DNA of 6,873 nt from Pseudomonadota bacterium (GTDB lineage Bacteria; Pseudomonadota; Gammaproteobacteria; Burkholderiales; Burkholderiaceae_C). Positions 1 to 5,300 of this stretch are shown here, piece by piece. The position numbers and the translations under genes are program-made. Position 1 is the stretch's first letter; each line of letters starts with the position of its first letter. The stretch covers positions 1 through 6,873 of the forward strand of contig JAEWBU010000028.1 in the NCBI GenBank assembly GCA_023390985.1, read 5' to 3'. The notes under the pieces were generated by a model. That model was not told the DNA's origin. It saw only the letters and a list, made by a program, of their open reading frames with translations, and did not search any database.

Positions 1-667
1 GCGACAGCCCGTCGCACGCGGCGGCCAGCGTCCGCAGGTCGTCGTTGCCGATCGCGTCGGCGATCGCGAGCCGCACGCCCTGCGCGCGCAGCTGGGCGAA
101 GCGCTCGCGCGTCGCCGCCTCGCCGCGGGCCACGTCGTCGTAGCGCACCAGGCCCACCTGGCCGCGAGACTGCGCCTGCAGCACCCGCACCAGGTTGGCG
201 TCGGCCATCGGGGTGAGCGGATGGTGGCGCATGCCCGAGTCGGACAGCAGTTCGTCGCCGACGAACAGGTGGCCGCGGAACACCGTGCGGCCGTTCTCGG
301 GGAACGCGGGGCAGGCGATGGCGAAATCGCCTCCCAGCGCGTCCAGCAGGGCTTCGGCCACCGGGCCGATGTTGCCCTGGACGGTGGAGTCGAAGGTGGA
401 GCAGTACTTGAAGTAGAACTGGCGCGCGCCGCCGGCCTGCAGCCAGCGCAGGGCCGAGAGCGACTCGTGCACCGCTTCGGCCGCCGGGCTGGTGCGCGAC
501 TTGAGCGCCACCACCACGGCATCGGCCGCGGGCACGGGGCCGTCGGGCACGCCGATCACCTGCACCGTCCGCATGCCCGCACGCACGAGCATGCTGGCGA
601 CGTCGGTGGCGCCGGTGAAGTCGTCGGCGATCACGCCGAGCACGAGGCGACGGCTGTCAGATGTCAT
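1..667 (-). CDS. otnK: Four-carbon acid sugar kinase (OtnK/YgbK, DUF1537 family), N-terminal part
   Basis: Partial gene: 222 codons are visible and the 3' end lies beyond position 1; full-length family members are about 400-430 residues. Family members phosphorylate 3-oxo-tetronates (or related oxo sugar acids) at the terminal hydroxyl with ATP in the cytoplasm, before an aldolase and isomerase take the product to dihydroxyacetone phosphate. I translated this frame by hand. The N-terminal DUF1537 domain shows the hallmark IADDFTGATD at residues 13-22, then KYCSTFDST and GNIGP near residues 90-105, and PAFPENGRT followed by a GHLFVG...LSDSGMRHHPLTPM block around 120-155. The ATG at 667-665 is chosen because GAGG overlapping the tctA stop gives a well-placed ribosome binding site; an in-frame GTG at 673-671 would leave no room for one. 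The gene follows tctA by 7 bp, so co-translation is likely. OtnK, DtnK and OiaK share this fold, so the exact substrate is open. Confidence 0.88.
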   Translation of the reverse strand, partial: MTSDSRRLVLGVIADDFTGATDVASMLVRAGMRTVQVIGVPDGPVPAADAVVVALKSRTSPAAEAVHESLSALRWLQAGGARQFYFKYCSTFDSTVQGNIGPVAEALLDALGGDFAIACPAFPENGRTVFRGHLFVGDELLSDSGMRHHPLTPMADANLVRVLQAQSRGQVGLVRYDDVARGEAATRERFAQLRAQGVRLAIADAIGNDDLRTLAAACDGLS

Positions 668-674
668 CGTCACC

Positions 675-2180
675 TCAGGCGGCGGCGGGCGGGGCGCGGC
701 GCTTGAACAGCGGAGCGACGAAGCTCCACGCCAGCAGGCCGAGCGCGACGGTCATCAGCGTGCCGACCAGGCCGTTGCTGAAGAAGATGCCCAGCGATCC
801 CTCCGACAGCAGCATCGACTGGCGGAAGGCGTCCTCGGTCTTGTCGCCCAGCACCATGGCCAGGATCAGCGGCGCGATCGGGTAGTCGAGCTTCTTGAAG
901 ACGTAGCCGACGACGCCGAAGCCCAGGGCCAGGTACACGTCGAACATCTTGCCGCCGATGGTGAAGGCGCCGATCAGGCACACCACCACGATCAGCGGGC
1001 CGATGATGGCGAACGGTGCGCGCAGGATGGCGGCGAACAGCGGGATGGTGGCCAGCACCAGCACGATGGCGACCACGTTGGCCATGTACATCGAGGCGAT
1101 CAGGCCCCAGACGAAGTCGGTCTGCTCGATGAAGAGCATCGGTCCGGGCTGCAGGCCCCAGATCATCAGGCCGCCCATCATCACCGCCGCCGTGGCCGAG
1201 CCCGGCACGCCGAGCGCCAGCATCGGCAGCAGCGCCGACACGCCGGCCGAGTGGTCGGCCGTCTCGGGCGCGACCACGCCCTCGGGCTCGCCCTGGCCGA
1301 ACTGGTCGCGCCGGCGCGAGAAGCGCTTGGCGATGCCGTACGACATGAACGACGCCGCCGTCGGGCCGCCGGGCGTGATGCCCATCCAGCAGCCGATCAG
1401 CGTCGAGCGCACCAGGGTCCACGCGTAGGCCGGCATCTCCTTGGCCGTCTGCCACACGGCGCGCCAGCTCATGCGCGCCTGCAGGCCCTTGAACGCGAGG
1501 CCTTCCTCCACCGTCACCAGCAGTTCGCCGATGCCGAACAGGCCGACCACGGCCGCGAGGAAGGAAACGCCGCCCACCAGCAGGTCCGAGCCGCCCGTGA
1601 GGCGCATCTCGCCCGACACCGTGTCGGTGCCCACGCCCGCCAGGATCAGGCCCAGCAGCAGCGCCGCGATGGTCTTGAGCGGCTTGCCGCCGCTCATGCC
1701 CGCGTAGCTGCAGAAGGTGAGCAGGTACACCGCGAAGTACTCGGCGGGGCTGAACCTGAGCGCGAAGCCGGCGATGGCGTTGGCCACCAGCGTGACCACG
1801 ATCACGCCCGCCAGCGCGCCGAAGCCGGCCGACAGGAAGGCCAGGGCCAGCGCGCGCGGCGCGTTGCCCTTGCGCGCCATCGGGTGGCCGTCGAAGGTGG
1901 TGGCCACCGACGAAGGCTCGCCCGGGATGTTGAACAGGATCGAGGTGGTGGAGCCGCCGAACAGCGCACCCCAGTACATCGACGAGAGCAGGATGATCGC
2001 CGCCACCGGCGTCATGGTGAACGTGAGCGGCAGCAGCAGCGTCACGCCGTTGGGCGCGCCCAGGCCCGGCAGCACGCCGACCAGGATGCCGAGCAGCACG
2101 CCGGCCACCATCAGCGACACGTGGTAGAGGCTGAAGGCGGTCTGGAAGCCGCCCATCAGCAGGTGGAATTGTTCGGCCAT
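675..2180 (-). CDS. tctA: TctA family large membrane subunit of a tripartite tricarboxylate transporter
   Basis: A 501-residue, very hydrophobic integral inner-membrane protein of the usual TctA length (about 500), expected to carry about a dozen membrane segments. It forms the translocation channel of a TTT transporter, which imports carboxylates handed over by TctC using an ion gradient. Family signatures are present in order: GVLPGLG at residues 35-41, a GGSTTSILFNIPGEPSS block at 75-91, GITPGGPTAASFMSYG at 267-282, and ALGVPGSATAAVMMGG followed by GLQPGP at 322-347. The segment preceding the last motif reads EGVVAPETADHSA, a variant of the more usual EGVxAPExANNA. The gene starts 10 bp after the tctB stop with only a weak GAAG-like ribosome binding site, suggesting translational coupling to tctB. 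It is followed within 7 bp by the sugar-acid kinase gene, tying the transporter to four-carbon acid metabolism rather than to citrate. Confidence 0.95.
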   Translation of the reverse strand: MAEQFHLLMGGFQTAFSLYHVSLMVAGVLLGILVGVLPGLGAPNGVTLLLPLTFTMTPVAAIILLSSMYWGALFGGSTTSILFNIPGEPSSVATTFDGHPMARKGNAPRALALAFLSAGFGALAGVIVVTLVANAIAGFALRFSPAEYFAVYLLTFCSYAGMSGGKPLKTIAALLLGLILAGVGTDTVSGEMRLTGGSDLLVGGVSFLAAVVGLFGIGELLVTVEEGLAFKGLQARMSWRAVWQTAKEMPAYAWTLVRSTLIGCWMGITPGGPTAASFMSYGIAKRFSRRRDQFGQGEPEGVVAPETADHSAGVSALLPMLALGVPGSATAAVMMGGLMIWGLQPGPMLFIEQTDFVWGLIASMYMANVVAIVLVLATIPLFAAILRAPFAIIGPLIVVVCLIGAFTIGGKMFDVYLALGFGVVGYVFKKLDYPIAPLILAMVLGDKTEDAFRQSMLLSEGSLGIFFSNGLVGTLMTVALGLLAWSFVAPLFKRRAPPAAA

Positions 2181-2190
2181 CGCGTCAGCT

Positions 2191-2664
2191 TCAGAAACCC
2201 AGCCAGTACTCGATCGGGCCCTTGGCCAGCGGAACGCCGAACCAGAGCTCGAACACCAGGAAGAACAGCACCGTCGCCCCGGCGCCCAGCGCGGCCGCGC
2301 GCGGCCAGCCGAACCCGCCGTGGCGATGCGCCATGAAAGCGAGGTAGAGCGCCGCGGTGAGGTAGGTGCCCAGCCAGGCCATCGCCGCCGCCATCACGAG
2401 GGTGGGCACCAGCAGCGAGAGGCTGCGCCCGAGCTCCTCGCGCGTGGCGAAGCTGCCGGCTTCGGCGGTGCGCGCCGCCTGCAGCAGCAGCAGGACGCTC
2501 ACCACCAGCAGCAGCCCGCCCAGGCGCAGCGGCACATAGCCGGCCTGGGGGCCCGTCGCGCCCCAGCCGGTGTCCAGCTGCAGTGCGCCGGCGATCACTG
2601 CGGCGGAGAAGACGCCGAGGGTCGCGGCGGTGGCGATCTCCACGGTGCGGCGGGATACGCTCAT
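2191..2664 (-). CDS. tctB: TctB family small membrane subunit of a tripartite tricarboxylate transporter
   Basis: A 157-residue protein with four predicted membrane segments (about residues 11-30, 46-64, 83-112 region, 122-142), the usual size and topology for TctB, the poorly conserved small subunit that pairs with TctA. The C-terminal FFLVFELWFGVPLAKGP (about 134-150) matches the typical TctB ending, where a membrane helix is followed by a short LPxG-like turn. Its place between tctC and tctA agrees with a tctCBA operon. No purine-rich ribosome binding site is visible ahead of the ATG at 2664; instead a strong GC hairpin (2665-2695) directly abuts the start codon, so initiation may be weak or controlled. 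Identity as TctB rests largely on context, topology and the C-terminal motif. Confidence 0.9.
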   Translation of the reverse strand: MSVSRRTVEIATAATLGVFSAAVIAGALQLDTGWGATGPQAGYVPLRLGGLLLVVSVLLLLQAARTAEAGSFATREELGRSLSLLVPTLVMAAAMAWLGTYLTAALYLAFMAHRHGGFGWPRAAALGAGATVLFFLVFELWFGVPLAKGPIEYWLGF

Positions 2665-2755
2665 CAGCGCCCGCCCGGCCGCCCGAAGGGCGCTGACGGC
2701 CCCCTCGGGGGGCAGGGAGTTACACGAAGTGAACGACCGTGGGGGCTCATGTTCG
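2665..2755 (-). repeat. Structured intergenic element between tctC and tctB
   Basis: The 91 bases between the tctC stop and tctB start are packed with inverted repeats. CAGCGCCC (2665-2672) pairs with GGGCGCTG (2688-2695), an 8-bp stem; inside it CGCCC/GGGCG (2680-2684 with 2688-2692) is an alternative stem. GCCCCC (2699-2704) pairs with GGGGGC (2708-2713) around a 3-base loop. GTTACAC (2719-2725) pairs with GTGAAC (2729-2734) with one bulged A. A GTGGGGGCTC block (2739-2748) closes the element. From memory, this order (G-run block, CACGAAGTG, CCCCGAGGGG, CGCCC/GGGCG) resembles a short intergenic repeat common in Comamonadaceae genomes. Only one copy is in this window, so the repeat status is not shown here. 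No T-run follows the stems, so it is not a classical intrinsic terminator. Confidence 0.6.
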
Positions 2756-3763
2756 TCAGTCCTTCAGCAGCCAGCCGTCCTGGCTGAACTGGACCTTGTG
2801 GTTGGCCTTGTCGTTGGCGATGTAGCGCGCCAGCTCCGTGCCGGTGACGAACATGTCGCTCTGCAGGCCCTTCTGCAGCCAGTCCTTGAACTCCGGCTTC
2901 TCGCGCACCTGCGCCATCACCTTGCCGAAATAAGCGGACTGCTCGGGCGTGATGTCGCCCATGGCCCACACGGTGCGGGGCATGCGGAATTCCTCGATCG
3001 CGATGCCCTGCTCCTTGCAGGTGGGGATGTCGTTCCAGCTCATGTCGCCGGCGACCTTGTCCTTCATGGGCAGGCGCTGCTTGGCGAACACGCACAGCGG
3101 CCGCACCTTGCCGGCGCGCCAGTGCGAGATGTTCTCGGACGGGTTGTTGGTGTTGGCCTCGACGTGGCCGCCGGCCAGCTGCACCGCGACCTCGCCGCCC
3201 GACTTGAACGGCACGTAGGTGACGTTCACGCCGGTCGCCTTCTCGATCTGGCGGGTGAGGATGTGGTCGGTGTCCTTGGACTGCGCACCGCCCATCTTGA
3301 AGCTGCCGTTCTTGGCCTTGGCGGCCGCGATCAGGTCCTTGGCGGACTTGTACGGGCCGTCGGCGTTGGACCAGAGGATGAACTCGTCGGCCGCCATGAT
3401 CGCCACCGGCGTCACGTCGTCGATGCTGTAGCCGACCTTGGTGATCATGGGCATCAGGTAGGCCAGGTTGGTGGAGAACACCAGCTTGTGCGGGTCGCCC
3501 TTGGCGGCCTTGGCCGAGATCAGGCCTTCGGTGCCGGCGCCGCCGCTCTTGTTGGTGACCACCACGGGCACGGGCATCAGCTTGTACTTCTGCACCACCG
3601 ACTGCACGACGCGCGCGAACTGGTCGGTGCCGCCGCCGGGGCCGGCGGTGACGATGAACTCGACCGGGCGCGACGGCTTCCAGTCGGCGGCGAGGGCGGG
3701 CAGGGCCGCGACGGCGATCGCGGCGGCCGCGACCTTGGCGAGGGTGGCGAAGGGCTGGGTCAT
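2756..3763 (-). CDS. tctC: Tripartite tricarboxylate transporter periplasmic substrate-binding protein (TctC/Bug family)
   Basis: A 335-residue extracytoplasmic solute receptor of the Bug family, which closes on a small carboxylate in the periplasm and delivers it to TctA/TctB. A Sec signal peptide is clear: basic K10, hydrophobic alanine-rich stretch about 11-22, and a likely cleavage after A25 (PALA before ADW). The mature start RPVEFIVTAGPGGGTDQFAR (32-51) and the GGAGTEG loop (74-80) are Bug signatures, as is VPFKSGGEVAVQLAGGHVEA (184-203). Length is normal for the family. The ATG at 3763 is preceded by a strong AGGAG ribosome binding site with a 6-base spacer, the best in this operon. 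The gene sits 40 bp after the COG4091-type gene and before tctB. The ligand cannot be read from sequence; the kinase downstream suggests a C4 sugar acid. Confidence 0.95.
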   Translation of the reverse strand: MTQPFATLAKVAAAAIAVAALPALAADWKPSRPVEFIVTAGPGGGTDQFARVVQSVVQKYKLMPVPVVVTNKSGGAGTEGLISAKAAKGDPHKLVFSTNLAYLMPMITKVGYSIDDVTPVAIMAADEFILWSNADGPYKSAKDLIAAAKAKNGSFKMGGAQSKDTDHILTRQIEKATGVNVTYVPFKSGGEVAVQLAGGHVEANTNNPSENISHWRAGKVRPLCVFAKQRLPMKDKVAGDMSWNDIPTCKEQGIAIEEFRMPRTVWAMGDITPEQSAYFGKVMAQVREKPEFKDWLQKGLQSDMFVTGTELARYIANDKANHKVQFSQDGWLLKD

Positions 3764-3769
3764 GGATGT

Positions 3770-3776
3770 CTCCTGG
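3770..3776 (-). promoter_or_regulatory. Strong ribosome binding site of tctC
   Basis: On the minus strand the bases read CAGGAGA, ending six bases before the tctC ATG at 3763. It is far closer to the consensus than anything ahead of tctB or tctA, consistent with the binding protein being made in excess of the membrane subunits. Confidence 0.75.
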
Positions 3777-3791
3777 GTGGGATCGGTGCGT

Positions 3792-3816
3792 GCGGGCCGC
3801 GCGTCAGCGGGCCCGC
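3792..3816 (-). other. Hairpin spanning the stop codon of the COG4091-type gene
   Basis: GCGGGCC (3792-3798) is the exact inverted repeat of GGCCCGC (3810-3816), with an 11-base loop that contains the stop codon at 3804-3806. It lies in the 40-bp junction leading to tctC. It could stabilise or separate the upstream and downstream parts of the message; no T-run follows, so it is not a clear terminator. In such GC-rich DNA it may be chance. Confidence 0.3.
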
Positions 3817-5198
3817 GGGAAGAAATGGGCGTCCTGGATGCGGCGCAGCGCCAGCAGCTCCGAGCCGGCGTCGATGGCGATGTCGGCCAGGCGGATCGGC
3901 TCGCCGGCGGCGACGTCGCGCGCCAGCAGGCGGTTGGCCGCCAGGTAGAACGGCACCGGGGCCTCGTCGCCCAGCGGCGCGGCCGGGACCAGTTCGGCGG
4001 CGGTGCCGGCGATGGTGTGGTGGTGGCCGCCCATCTCCAGGCGGGTGCCGGCCTTCAGCGGCTGCGTGGCGCGGGCGACCAGGTCCAGCACCGGCTTCGG
4101 CTGCTGCGCGCCGCTGGAGCGGCCGTGGACGACGGCGTCGAGCACGCTGGTCGCCGCTTCCAGCCCGAGCAGGTGGCGCGGGATGGACATCATCGCGTGC
4201 TTCTTGTCGCGGCTGAGGACGTGGCCCTTGCCGTCGAGCAGGCGCCAGGTCTCCTCGTCCTCGCAGCGCACGACGACGAACACGCCGCCGGCCAGGCTCA
4301 CCTCTTCCGGCGCGCGCAGGCAGTGGAAGACATCCAGCGTGCCGGGCCGCGACAGCAGGCCGCCGGCCTCGCGCGGCACGAAGGCGGTCGGCACTTCGGT
4401 GATGCGGGCGATGGGCGCATGCAGGTCCGCGCGGTCGGCGACGAGGCCGGTGGAGTTGGCCACCACCAGCAGTTCGCACAGGTCGGGCACGGCGCGCTGC
4501 GGCAGCGCCGCGCAGGCTTCGGCGCGGGCGCGGGCGAGGGCGGCCGTATCACCATCGCCCAGCGTCCAGAACTTCCCGAAGCCGGGCGCCGGGATGCGGC
4601 GGCCGTTGCTCTCGATGGACTCGGCCTTGGCGTCGAAGACGAAGTCGTACTCACTGGACTTGCCGGCCGAGACGATCTCCAGGCCGAGGATCTGCGCCCA
4701 GGTGACCAGGCCGATCAGCAGCGAGGGCTGGTCGCCGTCCACGGGCGTCACGACGCGGCCCTTCTGCCGGGCGAGGTGCGCCAGGCCGGGGCCGATCACG
4801 CTGTCGACTTCCTTGGAGGTCAGGGCCACGTGCAGGCCGGCCTCGATCGCCAGCCGCGCATGGCGCGCACCCGCTTCCGGATGGCCGGTGGCCTCGATCA
4901 GCAGGTCCAGCGGCAGGCCGAGGACGACCGACACGTCGCCGGCGGCGATGTGCTGGCCGCGCTGCCAGGCGGCGGCGGCCTGCTCGGGCGTCTCGCAGAC
5001 CGCGAACTGGTCGGGCGCGAGGCCGATGGAGCGCAGGGCGTCGGCCGCGATGCCGGCTTCGCGGTCCACCGCCACGCGGCAGTTCACCAGGGGGATGCGC
5101 GGCGCCTGCGACAGGAAGCTGCGGCCGAAGCCGCCGCTGCCGACGACGCAGGTCTCGACCGGGCGCTGCGCCCCGGCGTAATGGGTCAGGAAATTCAT
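3804..5198 (-). CDS. Predicted homoserine dehydrogenase-like NAD(P)-binding oxidoreductase with C-terminal SAF domain (COG4091 type)
   Basis: A 464-residue cytoplasmic protein. An N-terminal Rossmann fold begins at about residue 14 with the dinucleotide loop GSGGFG (20-25), followed by an acidic residue after the second strand (D45) and IEATGHPEAG (101-110). TSKEVDS (127-133), DGDQPS (154-159) and AGKSSEYD (178-185) lie where homoserine dehydrogenases carry their catalytic lysine region. The C-terminal part (about 378-450) reads as a SAF domain (LKAGTRLEMGG, then NRLLARDVAAGEPIRLADI). This architecture matches COG4091, often named 'predicted homoserine dehydrogenase' or wrongly 'flagellar FlgA-like' because of the SAF domain. 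No reaction is established to my knowledge. It is the first gene of a transporter and sugar-acid kinase operon, so I infer a dehydrogenase or reductase acting on a C4 hydroxy acid or its oxo derivative, not a role in threonine biosynthesis. The ATG lacks an obvious ribosome binding site and lies 12 bp from a palindromic operator. Confidence 0.82.
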   Translation of the reverse strand: MNFLTHYAGAQRPVETCVVGSGGFGRSFLSQAPRIPLVNCRVAVDREAGIAADALRSIGLAPDQFAVCETPEQAAAAWQRGQHIAAGDVSVVLGLPLDLLIEATGHPEAGARHARLAIEAGLHVALTSKEVDSVIGPGLAHLARQKGRVVTPVDGDQPSLLIGLVTWAQILGLEIVSAGKSSEYDFVFDAKAESIESNGRRIPAPGFGKFWTLGDGDTAALARARAEACAALPQRAVPDLCELLVVANSTGLVADRADLHAPIARITEVPTAFVPREAGGLLSRPGTLDVFHCLRAPEEVSLAGGVFVVVRCEDEETWRLLDGKGHVLSRDKKHAMMSIPRHLLGLEAATSVLDAVVHGRSSGAQQPKPVLDLVARATQPLKAGTRLEMGGHHHTIAGTAAELVPAAPLGDEAPVPFYLAANRLLARDVAAGEPIRLADIAIDAGSELLALRRIQDAHFFPRAR

Positions 5199-5210
5199 GG
5201 GTGGACCGAT

Positions 5211-5222
5211 ATTGCATGCAAT
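5211..5222. promoter_or_regulatory. Putative GntR-family operator O1 (12-bp perfect palindrome)
   Basis: ATTGCATGCAAT is a perfect 12-bp palindrome centred at 5216.5, just upstream of the minus-strand operon start at 5198 and next to the divergent regulator gene. GntR/FCD regulators commonly bind short palindromes of this kind near their own gene. A weak -10-like CAATAT (minus strand, 5214-5209) overlaps it, so binding would block the operon promoter. No convincing -35 box for that promoter was found. Confidence 0.7.
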
Positions 5223-5264
5223 CTCGGCAATTTGAGTGCGTAGTTCCCCTTAGATCATCAGTTG

Positions 5265-5292
5265 TTGACATGGATTGCATGCACCACACAAT
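5265..5292 (+). promoter_or_regulatory. Putative sigma-70 promoter of the gntR gene
   Basis: A perfect -35 box TTGACA (5265-5270) is followed after 16 bases by CACAAT (5287-5292), four of six matches to the -10 consensus. Transcription would begin at about 5298-5301, at or next to the ATG at 5301. Operator O2 lies wholly within the spacer, so an occupied O2 would exclude RNA polymerase. Confidence 0.55.
5274..5285. promoter_or_regulatory. Putative GntR-family operator O2 (second copy of ATTGCATGCA)
   Basis: ATTGCATGCACC repeats the first ten bases of O1 exactly and keeps the perfect inner 8-bp palindrome TGCATGCA (5276-5283), with mismatched outer arms. Its centre at 5279.5 is 63 bp from that of O1, six helical turns at 10.5 bp per turn. 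It sits between the -35 and -10 boxes of the gntR promoter, consistent with autoregulation, and should bind more weakly than O1. Confidence 0.65.
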
Positions 5293-5300
5293 CCCGGTCC

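Noticed and set aside
492..2336. 614-codon open frame on the plus strand antisense to tctA
   Set aside because: Its composition is dominated by R, H, Q, A and G as expected for the antisense of a GC-rich gene. It has no recognisable domain, and the opposite strand encodes a clear TctA.
2475..2520. CAG/CAGCAG-rich stretch as a possible microsatellite
   Set aside because: It encodes the leucine-rich second membrane segment of TctB (CTG codons), so it is explained by protein composition.
3620..3655. GC palindrome-like run as a terminator or repeat
   Set aside because: It codes for the conserved TAGPGGGTDQ loop of TctC; glycine and proline codons account for the G/C runs.
2570..4216. 548-codon open frame on the plus strand antisense to tctC
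   Set aside because: This is a shadow frame: low-complexity G/R/H/A-rich translation, no start context, and the minus strand has a complete TctC with signal peptide and ribosome binding site.
3468..5243. 591-codon open frame on the plus strand antisense to the COG4091-type gene
   Set aside because: Antisense artefact of high GC third positions. It runs through the divergent operator region and has no family motif.
5262..5300. Upstream TTG start extending the GntR regulator by 13 residues
   Set aside because: The extension overlaps the TTGACA promoter box and operator O2, has no ribosome binding site, and precedes the normal start of the GntR fold. ATG at 5301 is better.
5199..5300. Clear sigma-70 promoter for the minus-strand operon
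   Set aside because: A CAATAT -10-like box overlaps O1, but no acceptable -35 box lies 16-18 bases upstream, so I do not call a full promoter there.
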